A DNA stretch of 64,000 nucleotides from positions 533,501-597,500 of the forward strand of contig JAIGNY010002845.1 of the NCBI GenBank assembly GCA_020152595.1, in the 5' to 3' direction. The translations under genes were made by a program, and so were the position numbers. This DNA is from Chiridota heheva (lineage: Eukaryota > Echinodermata > Holothuroidea > Apodida > Chiridotidae). This document shows positions 24,236 through 36,530 of this stretch, in pieces (position 1 is the first letter of the stretch; each line of letters starts with the position of its first letter). Under the pieces are notes generated by a model. It saw nothing but the letters and a program-made list of their open reading frames with translations, was not told the origin of the DNA and made no database searches.

Positions 24236-24728
24236 GAACAGTTTCAGGCGACTTTAACAAATTTAGAGGACTTTTAACAATTGATTACATTTATTTGCAA
24301 AATGTTTTCTACGGAATATTCCCGTGAAACAAATTGATATAAAAATCATGCAGATATCTTATTCCGTTTAGGAATTATACTTCATTTTAAAGATTTCACC
24401 AGTGTGTTGAAAAGTGACTTTTCAGTGTACAATATAAAGGCAGATCCTAAACAATTCTTTGTGTAAAAAGACAAAAACAAAACATTTAAAAAAAATATAA
24501 ACTTAAAGTGTAAAGTACATGCATGAGCAAAGCATATTCGTGTAAAGTGCATGTTATACCCCATCTCAATAAGTATACAAAAAACGTTCCAATAATTTAG
24601 AAAAGGCAATTATTTTTTAAAGAAATGCATTAAAATTGTCTTGGTTCTAGCTCCATCCGCTCACTGACACTGCAAGGTCACACTGGTTACAAAATCTACG
24701 AAATACAATAACACAATAACACAAAAGG

Positions 24729-24919
<191 letters not shown>

Positions 24920-24954
24920 TTTACACCGAATTATTTCTTGAACAGTCCTCTATG

Positions 24955-26560
24955 CAAAGACGTCGCTGGCGTCTTTTAAATGGAGGGGGCAGGGGTATAG
25001 TGGCATTAATTTCCAACTGGTTGAATCGGGAAAGTACCTGAAGAAGAACGGTCAGGGGCGTGTCTAGCTTTTAGTTTTTGAGGGAGCTTAACCCCCTTTT
25101 AGAAAAACATATTCATCACCCTCCCCCTCCCCCTACACACACACACACCCTCCCCCGGAAAGAATTAATATTTTCCGGTCAGGAGGAAAAAATATAAAAT
25201 TATTGACAACAATTTAAAGAAAATATGCGTAAAATTATTGACATTTTTTTGGCAAAAATTCCTGAAAATTTCCCGAATTGACAGCAATTTCCTGGAAATT
25301 AAAGAAATTTCCTGGAAATTTAATTCAATTTAATTTTAAAGGGAGCTTAACTCCGTTCTTATAAATACATGTTCATCACCCTCCCCTTACCCCTCCCCCA
25401 CCCCTCACCCCGCCTCACACACACACACACTCCCTCCCCCCACCCCCTCAAAGAGTTAATATTTCCCGGTTGCTGTCTTTCTACCCGGTCAGGAGGGAAA
25501 TTTTTGAAATTATGAACATAAAATTGAAGAAAAAAAAATTGTTAAAGTTATTGGCATTTTTTTTGGCAACATTCCCTGAAAATTTTCCGAATTAACAGCG
25601 ATTTCCTGGAAATTAAAGAAATTTTCTGGAACTTTAAGGAAATTTCCAGGGCAATTTCAGATTTCACAAGAATGAAGAAAATTCACCAGGATTTCCCAAA
25701 AATTTCAGAAGAATTTCTGAAAATTTAAGGAGAATTCCTGAAATCAAAAGAATTCCCAAAAATTCAGAAAGATTTCCCGAAAATTCAAGAAAAATTCGCA
25801 AAAATTAAAGAAGAATTCAAGAATTCCCAAAAATTCAAGGAGATTTCCCAATTAGCAGCAACATTTTACGTAAATTTACCAGTTCAATTTTTACATGAAA
25901 AATGTTCGAGTTCTTGCTCCCCTGAGTTGTGACTCCTTCTATAACCTTTGCCAAGGCAAATGTTTGCAATTGCCCATCAGGCGGAAAGGTGAAGGCCTTT
26001 GGTACAAAAGTAAAAGTTTTGGTCCAAAACTGAAGATAATTTTTTTCCCAAATTTGAAAATTTCGGGGCCAAAATTAAAGATGTTTGGTCCAAAACTGAG
26101 GATGTTTGGTGCAAACTGGAAAAGTTTTGATCAAAAATTAACGATAATTAAGTCGATACGTTAAAAAAAACTGCTAACATCTGTTTTGTATATGGTTCAT
26201 TTTATATTTCAATTAACTACATTTATGGCTTTGACAACAAAAAAAAATTGTGTGGGGATTTTTTGGCTAAGCCCCAATAACCCACCCCACCCCTTATAAC
26301 ACGCCACTAGGAACGCTTTAATACCAACTATCATCTTCATTTTTCCAAGTGGCATGCAGTTTGGGGGCCCAACACCCCCATACCCCATGTAGCGACGTCT
26401 TTAACAGGGCCACGCCGCTATAAGATCTTCTTATAAAGAGGGATGGGGGGGGGGGGGTTATATAGAGGCATTAGTTTCCAACTGGTGGATTCGTGAAGGT
26501 GTCTGAAGAAGAACGGTCGAATTTCCAACTGTCATGTTCATTTTTCCAACTGGTTCTAGC
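24955..26560. repeat. Low-complexity block with internal duplications
   Basis: Two ~100-bp related segments (GACGTCG.., TTTCCAACTGGTTGAAT/GGTGGATTC, CTGAAGAAGAACGGTC) bracket the block at 24959-25060 and 26390-26525. Between them, 25080-25260 and 25340-25560 are tandem copies (GGGAGCTTAAC, TTCATCACCCTCCCC, CACACACACA, CCGGTCAGGAGG). 25260-25860 is a degenerate run of AATTTCC(T/C)GGAAATT words. 26005-26150 has four ~25-bp copies around TTTGGTCCAAAACTGA. The open frame across the last part is a by-product. Confidence 0.75.
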
Positions 26561-26745
26561 CTCTATGATATAAATGAACATGAAAATTTACGGGATTATT
26601 CCTTTAATAGTCATTCAATAATTTATTTTTGTTTGTATATATTCATTCGGTATGTATGACCACATCCCACTTAGTCCATTAGGCAGACATTATTGGGTTT
26701 ACCCGTATGCCGTGCACCCATTTGAGCTCCTGTTCACGTAGTATA

Positions 26746-26783
26746 ACCATGAAGGTACCACGTTAAAGTGGTACCTTCATGGT
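26746..26783. other. Perfect 16-bp hairpin
   Basis: The arms ACCATGAAGGTACCAC and GTGGTACCTTCATGGT are separated by GTTAAA. There is no T-run behind it and no gene next to it, so its role is unknown. Confidence 0.9.
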
Positions 26784-27666
26784 ATAACTAACGATGGATG
26801 TGCTAAGTGAAGGTTGGTTATACACAGTGAATCAAATACAAACAAAATGAAATGTGATGACTGTTGTACGAATTTAGAAAATGGGCCTGCACCAGTTTGA
26901 GTTTTGATTGATTATAGTCAGATCGTGATTAAAAGTTTTTATCATAACGCCATTTGGCGACTCCACTTATGAGACAGATTTTATAGATTGCCAATTGCAA
27001 GGAACAAATGTATGATCTGATTGCTACATATTGCAAAAACTTTAAACCGTTTCTTTCGAACAACAATTGTTAAAGATTGCGGAAAAGCATCTCATATTAA
27101 ACGATGAACGAAGAAACTTAATTCGAACGAAAGTGGTACCCCGATATGTCCCTTACTTGCTCCCTATCTAAACCCCTAGAGCACTCCTTTTGGCAAACAC
27201 TGCACCTAACAAATACTCATTTATGCTAAAATAAGCTTTGTTGGTTTTGGCTATCTTAATTAACGCTAAAAGTGTTCATAAGTTAAAATATCTGTTTTTG
27301 ATTCTTCTATTATAATTGTATTTGTTTGCACATTTTAAAGAAGATACGACTGCAAGGCTCAGAAAATTTAAGGAGATCACAATTACAACATTAAAAGATA
27401 AAAGGACTTTAAAAAGAAGTGAGATTTTCACAAAGGATCGGCTTGACGACTTAATTGAGTCTTCAAGAAGAAGCAAGTTCTTTATCAAAAAGAAGGGGGT
27501 ATCGTAATAATGAGCTTGGCATTGATGAAATGAGTCAGTCTGATTTGTGTTTACTGACAATTCTGGGTTTATCACAAGTCCTGGTGGTATACATGGCTGT
27601 CAGCATTCTGATCTTATTCACGAATCATCATAAACAGAAGTCTTACGTTATAAACACACCCGGGGA

Positions 27667-28100
27667 CAGGGTTGCCAGGTCTGCCACACGTTTACCGGTC
27701 AAATTGAAAATCAACCAATCGGGCAAAAAACGGCCAAATCAGTTTCCAATGGACTGAAAGAAATACTACACGATATGAAATACAAGATAAAGATATATAT
27801 TTGCTATCGCTTCACATAAAAGTATTCACAAAGTCAAATGGAAACAAATATTATTTGACTGTATATTAGGAGTTTCTACGCTCTGATATTACAAATGCTA
27901 AAAACAGATGTGAGTTTTTTGTATTGAGTTAGCAGTGAAATTAAGATTAGAATACGTTATTAGTTTAGCAAAATATTCAAAACAGCCAAAATAGGGCTAA
28001 ATTTCATTTGGTCTCTTCTGACCAAATCTCACCGGCCAGATGTCTCAAAACAGCCAAATATGCCATATTTGGCAGGTAATAGGCCAATATGGCAATCCTG
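27667..28100. mobile_element. Possible TIR element starting CAGGGTTGCCAGGT
   Basis: The left CAGGGTTGCCAGGTCTG and right (inverted) CAGGATTGCCATATTGGCC are imperfect terminal repeats. The internal words GCCAAAT and CGGTCA recur inverted. No target duplication is visible. It resembles hAT-type MITE ends but is decayed. Confidence 0.4.
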
Positions 28101-29639
28101 CCGTGGACGTCACGGGGTTACCGGTGAATTTCGCCTCCACCAATGGTCATTCAAGTTCCTAAAATGTCGTAAAGTGTAAATCGTTATTATTTTACATTTT
28201 TCTGTTGGCATTTGTTTGTTTTTTTCCATAAATTTTATTATCATTTTTGGTCGCATCAGAAAACATTGATCTATATTAAACTATCGAAAACTTTCCTCCA
28301 TTGCTGCCAAAAGTCGCGAGGGTCGTTGCCTGGTTACCTGGTTACGTATACAGCGTTCAAAAGCCTTCCAACTTGAAGTATAACACATTTTAGGTGAAGC
28401 AACTTAGCCCAGTTACCACGTGTGTTTCAACTTGTTAGATTGTCAACTGTATATAGGTATGCGATAAGAAATATTCTATGAAAATCGAATAAATAGTGAC
28501 CATTTTGATGTTTCATGAATGTCCAATAATCACCGTGAAGATAATTGAACATATCATACGTTGTTAAAGCCAGTATAGCTCTGCGTTCTCTTATACCAGT
28601 ATACGTTTACGCTTGTTTTATTTCCCTTACAAAGTGTGATATGTTGATAGACTGATAGTACAAGGAAAGCAGCTCAACTTTGCAGCACTCAGCCGAATGG
28701 TGAGGGCGTATTATTATGAAGTTCCTAAATTATTCGAATACACTTTTCTTGCACATGAGAGCCCTGAAAAACCTTTAATATAAATGTTCAAATCAATTAA
28801 CCGTTATTAAAACAAACAAAGCAAAAAACGCTCTCACTTTTCGATTGCAAGCCCCCTGTAACCAGTTAAGAAAGCTTTGTTCATTTCTTAAAAGTTTGCC
28901 ACATGCTCGATTAAGCCATTGTTATGTCAGAAATGACTGCTTGGAATTCATTTGATCGAGGAATAGATACAAATAATTACTTGACGATTTTGAGCTGCCT
29001 TCAGTAAGTTACAGCCTGCGAGTGACGTATCCACGACTCGGGGTATATAGTTGTTACCCCCTTCCCTCCCCCCACACACACACACACGCACACACTTTTC
29101 TGATTTAGTCCATATATTATTGCTTCAATTTTGTTTACTAATGCCGTTGCTTACTAATGCCATTTGATTGTAATGTTAACCATTCTCTTTAAATGCATCT
29201 ACCGTCGGTGATTGTGTACTGAAAGATATGCAAATCTGACACCTCTCATTCGTTACCCCCTACCCCTACCCCTACCCCTCTACCACCACCCCCTTCCCAC
29301 ACACACACATTTATGCTATCCCACTTATTTTACCCTGACCATGCCGCTGACAATTTACAGAAGCGATGGGCCAATACTGTTACATGCACTTTTCGGAAGC
29401 GTAGGATTGATGGGCCTTTTTCTTCCATTTAAGGGGATATTAAGGGCGAAGGTCAAATTATTGCAACATATCAGCGTTTTCTTCCTTTTTGTATTTTACA
29501 CTTTTTTGTAACTTTGAATTAATTGAGCATATTCCAAATTCACAGCCTTTTGTAGGGAACCGAAGTCAAACAAATATTTTTTTGTTCTAATTTGTATCTG
29601 ACAGCATGACATATTTGCTTATAAAGTATATGTCACCTG

Positions 29640-29960
29640 TTTACTGACAGGCCCGTAGCCAAGAAGGGAGAAAAAGAGAGGGGGAGAGGGGGATTCGTCT
29701 AAGCGAACAAACCCCTTTTGTTGAAAACGTGCCCTTTTGAAATCTAAAAATATAATAAGCACTCGGAATTTCAAAGTTTGTTGCTCTTTTATGAAAAACG
29801 AACCCCCTTTCAAATTCCTGAACCCTCCTTTGTTGAGAAAGTGCCCTTTTGAAATCTAAAAAAATAACAAGCACCTGGAATTATAAGACAGTTTGCCTTT
29901 TTATGCGAAAAACGAACCATCCCCCACGCCTACACCCTCCCCCTCCCACTCCACCTCCAC
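29640..29960. repeat. Interspersed repeat, inverted relative at 36.7 kb
   Basis: It contains GGCCCGTAGCCAAGAAGG, two tandem copies of GTGCCCTTTTGAAATCTAAA with GAACCCCCTTTCAAATTCCTG, and C-rich filler. The segment at 36715-36960 carries the same words on the opposite strand, ending CTGGCTACGGGCC. It is a family of decayed elements without coding. Confidence 0.65.
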
Positions 29961-30771
29961 CCTTAAAATTCCTGGCTAAGGACCTGACTGATCAGATGAT
30001 ACTAAGTATCATTTTGTAGCTCATATATAATTTCTTTTTCGGGCGGTCAAAGGTCACTCACTGAAGAGTGACGGTATATAGACATCCTGGGTAGAGGCAA
30101 CATTGCTTTAAAACCCACTATAAAAAAAAAGATATCAAGAATGACATCAAAACTGATTAAAAACTGGCCATGTTACATAGAATATAGGCAAATATGCCAA
30201 GTTTTGTATAACTCTTGTATGACATAGTATGTTATGTATAGCCATTGTTTTTTAACCCTCTGCCATTCCTCTTCGAAAAGGGGAAGATAATTATAGTGAA
30301 AAAAAATTAGATCTTTACCATATCCGCAACAAACCTCAAGCTGGAGAAGTGAACATTTTCATTTTAAAAAAAAAGTCAAACTTTAATTACTCATAACTTT
30401 AACATGCTATTTTTCAAAATTTAAAGACTATTAAACTTTTGTACCTGTTCATAGACCTTAACAGAATTCAAAGCGCGCGTCTTGATAGCTTTAAGAAGTG
30501 CAACTTCCAAGTACTTTCATGGACATTTAAAGACGCTGGCGGCCGAAAAGTCTCAAGAATATTCGAACATACTTTTCGTGCACGTGATGGTCCTGAAAAC
30601 CTTTGATAAAAATGTTCAAGTTAATCATAATAATTTCTTATGAATACTAAAGTGATTTTGTTTTTCAACGACAAAATTAAAACATTATGTGTTATTTCGT
30701 TGATTTAGCAAAAAAGACGCCCTCATTCTGATTGAGAGGTCCTTTAATTTCAACATCGCGCACACGTCTTC

Positions 30772-30956
30772 AGTGGCGGCGCCAGGATTTTGATGCTGGT
30801 GAGAGGAAATATAGAGGGCAGTTTTGTTTTAGGAGTGGCGGAGGCAAAGGCCTAAAAATTGGACAAAATATGTTACTTTACAATACTTTATGGGGGGCAA
30901 GTGGAGACAAAACGATCTCGTGGGGGAGCCTCTTGCCCTCCGTAGCGCCGCCACTG
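30772..30956. mobile_element. ~185-bp MITE with CAGTGGCGGCG ends
   Basis: The left CAGTGGCGGCGCCAGG and right CGTAGCGCCGCCACTG are inverted terminal repeats around a G-rich centre. CAGTGGCGGC is typical of hAT-like MITE termini. No clear target duplication remains. Confidence 0.6.
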
Positions 30957-33769
30957 CCGTTATAATACATTTTAATGCTTAACATTTACCTCTAACTCAA
31001 CTCATAGAATATGAACGATACACTAAGTTACCTAACCAAGTAAATTTCCCTCCACGTATGTCTTGATACAATTTGTCAAGATTGACCTTTGAGAAAGTGC
31101 AAGTTCTTGCATGGGCCTTTAAATATGAGTTGTAAACTGGTCGTGATCGAGTTATGTGCTGGCGCAGTGTCTTCATAATACAAGAGAATGTGAGCAATTT
31201 GTCCCAGCCGCCCTTAACTTATAGAAAACAAATTAAGTTGTCTAGCAAAGAGGAATTCTTCCACACGAATATTTCGTCTGGCGGCAGTTACTCAATTTCA
31301 AGTTTAAAGTAGGCCATGTCTGCATGTCATCAAGTCTGCATGTCATGCAGAACAACAAAACTGGCTCCGTAAGAATAACTTTTTATACTGTTTTACCAAG
31401 TTTACAAAACCATTACACAAATGCGACGGAACATCCCCTATCACCACGACAATGTGCATATTCCATATACATCCCCATAACTGGCATCCACACCTGCCTT
31501 AAGTCGATCCAAGGTGTACAATGTCTTCACCCCAGTGACGCACCGTTGAAAAAATATAGATCTGAATAGCATGCCATCGTGATTGCAATATGGTGGTGTA
31601 TCAGTCATTCAGTGTTAGTGAAAGTTAAACCTCTGTACTTTGACCAGTCAAAACACACAAATTGAAATACATTTACTTTTTTGGACAATAAATGGTCTTC
31701 AAGTCCACCGTATTCGATTTTCATCAACTTCTGAACAATTTGGCAGAATAGTCAATTACGGTCATTTAAATATATCCCCTATGGCCAGAAAGTAACATTG
31801 ATGAAAAACAAAAGTAACATGAACAGATGAAGGTTAGCGACCATTTTAGCTTGACCATCTTTTCCCATCTCAGCCTAAACATATGTTTTTATAATTTTAA
31901 CCAACTTTTATTTTTTTTATCTAATCTATTCAGGATGGAATTCTACACAGCTTACCCCTAATGCAATTTGGTAACCCCAATATAGAGGCCCCATGTACAG
32001 ATGTGTAGTTATGTAGCGCAAAAGTGTACGTGTCAGGCACAACGGTGACGGGAGAGGAAGGCCGGTACTTAAACTTTGGAAATCTGTCATTGCTCCGACA
32101 GCTGAGTGTTACCTACGAAAAGAAATTATCATTGAAACGCGGGTTTACATTTTGGATTCTCAATGTTAGATTACACAAACCTGATTTTAAAGATGTTTCA
32201 GATAAATAGAATTAAAGTTGTCGACAGTATGTCCGATTTAATTTTTCGTTTACACCATGGAGCTGGCATTTAGACATGATGCTTTTCCAATTATGAGGAC
32301 TTAGTTCCCAGTCACTGTAATACAGCTATGGGCATAGGTGTAAGAAGGGGAAGGGAGGAAGGAGGGGGGGGGGGCACTAAGGCAAGTTCCCTCCACTTTT
32401 CCGTAAATTACAAAAGTATCCCTTATGAAAGGAAAAAGTGCCCCTCAATAGTGTTGAGTAGTGTCCCAATAGCAGAATAGTAGGGAACTGGCGACATGTG
32501 TCAGCCTCATATACGGGAAGAATGTGCCCCTATTGGAAAAGTGCCCCTCTCTAAATATGAAGTTTCCCTTTACTTTACTAGGTTGTTTTGGGCTCACTTA
32601 TTATATCTACAGATTGGGGTGGGGAACACATGATTTGAAAAATGCCCCGAAGAGGACGTGCCCCTCCCCTACTTTTCGAAAGCTTCCTGTACCCCAGGCT
32701 ATGAGGTGTGCGTGTGAGTGCTCGGGGTCTGAGTAGAGTGGCTTATCGAAACACTGGAAACACCCCTAATAAATACATAATGTATTGGTGAACCCTTTTC
32801 GTCGCCAGGATTTTGGGCCATTCTGTAGACATTTTCGTTATGCGGAACCTTTTGTTCAAACATCACAAAACGTCAAGTGTGGAAGTGTCTCTTTCTACCA
32901 GAAATTTTATGTAAACTGGACGATATTGATGTTCGTATATTTTTTGCCACACCCATAGCATGGCTTAGACAGTTAGAAGTATATGCTTGGGACCGTGCAA
33001 TTAATATTTTTAGCTGTAAACACTTAGAAAATTCCTAAGAGTTTTGCAGAGGTATTATACTAAGTGCCTGTCTCCTGCAAGAACAACAAGAATGTAGCCT
33101 CATAAATTATTCATGCATGGAATTAGCAACCTTCATTTGGTGTTTGTAACTCTTTGACAGGTGATGCTTAGAAACTTGCAGCTCGATAAATATTCATACC
33201 AACTTGTCTCGCCCATAAGATATGCCGTATTATAAGACAAGGAGCCAGTTTCTCCCGGGGGTAGACCCTTTATACACCCACCAGGCAGTTCGGCTGCCAG
33301 CGCAAGTATGGTACAGAAATTGGTAAAACAATGAATCAACATCTAGACCTTTATCCACAATTTTCCTATAACAATTATTTCGTCATGTCCATATTTGGCA
33401 AACATATCCCTTTAAATTTAATGGCTCAGGCAGCATCACCATTTTAGGATCACAATCTCACCTAGGGATTAGATAAAGTTGCAATCGATGGTGATAAGGT
33501 TTAAGATGTAACATAGCAACTGAATGGGGTAATGATCCGACTAGGGTGACTGTGTGCAGCCCTTTGGTTGACAACGCTTATGTTAATCTACAAGATTTCA
33601 ATCTGTCGGTGATAATAATATCATCATTGGAGTTCAACAGGAGGGGTGGAGGAGGGCATTCAACCCTCTCAATCCCCGCTCGTTACTGCAATAAATCCTT
33701 ATCAAAAATTAAAGATTTGATCCCACTCAAAATATGTTAAACATTCCTTAAAGATATGATCGTGCGTCC

Positions 33770-35645
33770 AAGGATCGTGCACCCATGGGTTTCGTGCGTC
33801 CATAGGATAGTCCGTGCATGGGATCTTGGGTCCATGGGTAGTGCGTTCATGGGGTCGTGCGTCCATGGGATCGTGCGTCCATGGGATTGTTAGTCCATGG
33901 GTCGTGCGTTCATGGGGTCGTACGTCCATGGAGTATTGGATCCATGAGATTGCTAGTTTAAGGGGTCATGCGTCCATGGGGTCGTGCGTCCATGGGGTCG
34001 TGGGTCAATGGGATTGTTAATCCATGTGATCGTGCATTCATGGGTCGTGCGTCCCCATGGGGTCGTGGGTCCATGGGATTCTTAGTTCTTGGGGTCGTGC
34101 GTCCATGGGGTCGAGCGTCCATTGGATTGATAGTACATGGGGTAATGCGTTCATGGGTATTGTGCGTCCATGGGATCGTACGTTCATGAGATTATAAGTC
34201 CATTAGGTCGTGCATTCATGGGGTCGTGGGTCAATGGGATCGTGCGTCCATGTGATGGTACGTCCATAGGATTGCTACTACATGAGGTCGGGCGTTTATG
34301 GGGTCGTGGGTCCATTGGGTCGTGGGTCCATGGGGTCGTGCGTCCATGGGGTAGTGCGTCCACGGGGTTGTGCGTCCAAGGGGTCGTAGGTTCATGGGAT
34401 CGTGCGTGCATGGGTTCGTGCGTCCATGGGGTCGAGCGTCCATTAAATTGATAGTCCATGGGGCCGTGCGTTTACAGGGTCGTACATTCACGGGGTCGTG
34501 CGTTCATCGGGATCGTGCGTCCATGAGTTCGTACGTCCATGGGATTGTAAGTCCATTAGGTCGTGCGTTCATAGGGTCGTCGGTCCATGGGGTCATATAC
34601 CCATGGGATTGTTAGTTCTTGGGGCCGTGTGTCCATGGGGTCGTGGGTCCATGGGATGTGCGTCCATGGGGTCGTGCGTTCAAGGGCTCGAAGGTTCATG
34701 GGGTCGTTAGTTTATGGGGTCGTGCGTCCATGTGGTCAAGCGTCCATTAGATTAATAGTCCATGGAGTCGTACGTTAATGGGGTCGTGCATTCATGGGGA
34801 TCGTGCGTGCATAAGATGATGCGTCCATGGGAATATAAGTCCATTAGGTCGTGCGTTCATGGGGTCGTGGGGGTCATGCGTCCATGGGGTCGTGGGTCCA
34901 TGGGATTGTTGGTTCTTTTGGTCGTGCGTCCATGGGGTCGTGGGTCCATGGGATTGTTGGTTCTTAGGGTCGTGCGTTCATGGGGTCGTGCGTTTATGGG
35001 GTCTTGCGTCAATGGGGTCGAGCGTTCATTGGAATGATAGTCCATGGGATTGTGCGTTCATGAGGTCGTGCGTCCATGGGGTCGTGCGTCCATGAGGTCG
35101 TGCGTCCATGGGGTCGTGCGTCCATGGGGTCGTGCGTCCATGGGGTCGTGCGTCCATGGGGTCGTGCGTCCATGGCGTCAAGCGTCCATTGGAATGATAG
35201 TCCGTGGGGTCGTGCGTTCATGGAGTCGTGCAGTCATGAAGTCGTGCGTTCATGGAAATCGTGCGTCCATGTGATCGTAAGTCCATTAGGTCGTGCGTCC
35301 ATGGGGTCGTGGGTCCATTGGGTCGTGAGTTCATGGGGTCGTGCGTCCATGGGGTTGAGCGTCCTTTGGAATGATAGTCCATGGGGTTGTGCCTTCATGG
35401 AGGCGTGCATTCTTGGGGTCGTGCGTTCATGGACTTCGTACGTCCATGGGATCATGCGTCCATGGGGTTGTAAGTCCATTAGGTCGTACGTTTATGAGGT
35501 CGTGGGTCCATGGGGTGGTGGGTCCATGGGTTTGTGCGTCCATTAGGTCGTGCTTTCATTGGGTCGTGCGTTCATGTGATCGTGCGTCGTTTAGGTCGTG
35601 CGTCCATGGGATCGTGCGCCATTGGGTTGTGCGTCCATGGATGTG
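33770..35645. repeat. 17-bp minisatellite, ~110 degenerate copies, upstream of PRDM14
   Basis: The unit is close to GTGCGTCCATGGGGTCG, with many variants (GTGGGTCCATGGGAT, GTTAGTTCTTGGGG, GATAGTCCATTGG). 35095-35170 is the most homogeneous stretch (five near-identical units). Because 17 is not a multiple of 3 and stops are rare, open frames appear on both strands, but they do not encode genes. It ends 0.86 kb before the proposed PRDM14 start codon. Confidence 0.97.
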
Positions 35646-36507
35646 AGGTCAAAGTGGAGAGGGGGCGGGGGTGGAATTTGTCTGGATTTAAACACAACCC
35701 AAAACCTATGTTTTCATTTCTTACTTGTTAAGACCCCACCGCCGAGAATCCCAGGAAGAATCCTTTCCCAGATCCGAGCCCTCCCCATGTAGCACCCACA
35801 TGCGGTGGCGCTAGTACTTCATTTTGACTGGGCGGAGTAAAGTATAAGATTTACCGACGGCCTTAAATTAGCATCGTATTTGAAGAAAAAAAAACTGGCT
35901 CTCTGTAAAAAGGTTAATAATCAGATTTTACATTTTTACCGACCTGATACCAGATTTACCGACTAATTTCAAATTTTACCGACGAGTCTCAAAATTTGTT
36001 TGTGACCCCCCACCCCCCTCCCCCTATCCCCCCGGTATTTACGCCTCTGCCTACATGTCGCCTCCATCTACAATCACCCGTCAACCAATCAATTCTCTTA
36101 TATGCCTATCTGTTTATATTGCCAGTGATGTAAAACCAAGAGGCCCAACCCCGAAAAACTCCACCTCATGAATTATTCATATTAGTCTGCAAATGCCATG
36201 TATCCTTTTGTGCAAAGCAAGTAAATCACTCCTTAAACAAACTTATTTGAAAGTGATTCCTGGGATTTAAGGAACGTGTCCGAAAGAAAAGAATTTTAAT
36301 GCGGTAGTTCAGACTTCTTAGAAGAAACTTTCTTGACAAAATAGGTTACACTAGATAAAGACTGGCTCGGGAAAGCAAAGGAACTTTGAGGTTAAAAAAC
36401 ACCATCTTCTTATTTCGCTGATTATCTTGAGGAATAGAGCAAGTGGACATCTTATCTTCATTTGATTTAAAAGACAACTGACTCTTCTTATTCAATGAAA
36501 AGCTAAA
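35646..36507 (+). promoter_or_regulatory. Presumed PRDM14 promoter region
   Basis: This interval separates the minisatellite from the proposed start exon. No TATA box or CpG island stands out. 35860-36010 has four GATTTTACCGAC-like words in loose tandem, and 36000-36035 is C-rich. The assignment rests only on its place before exon 1. Confidence 0.3.
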
Positions 36508-36530
36508 ATGGCCGTTCTTCCTGTAAACAG
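36508..36530 (+). CDS. PRDM14: PRDM14 putative coding exon 1 (start codon)
   Basis: AAAATGGCC is a strong initiation context. The exon reads MAVLPVN plus AG, followed by donor GTATTT at 36531. Joined to exon 2 (first base A) it makes an Arg codon and enters the open frame LPAPLWPHP in phase. An in-frame TGA at 36496-36498, four codons upstream, closes the reading frame, so this is a plausible true start. The exon codes only 23 nt and rests on context and phase alone. The alternative is that translation starts at the Met codon at 42627 in exon 2, with a different noncoding first exon. Confidence 0.5.

Larger units (their letters stand above)
26784..33769. other. Intergenic AT-rich DNA, no gene seen
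   Basis: Short open frames (27276-27757, 29212-29511, 31324-31569 and others) show no recognisable domain, no splice support and no composition shift. The interval holds a TIR element (27667-28100), decayed interspersed repeats near 28.73 and 30.54 kb that resemble each other (ATTCGAA..CTTTTCTTGCACATGA), a CA/CCCC tract near 29066-29095, a repeat arm at 29640-29960, a MITE (30772-30956) and G- or C-rich fragments near 32.34 kb. Confidence 0.6.

Noticed and set aside
33702-35792. More than a dozen overlapping open frames on both strands rich in GVVRPWGRASMGSC or ARPHGRTTPWTHDP
   Set aside because: By-products of the 17-bp minisatellite.
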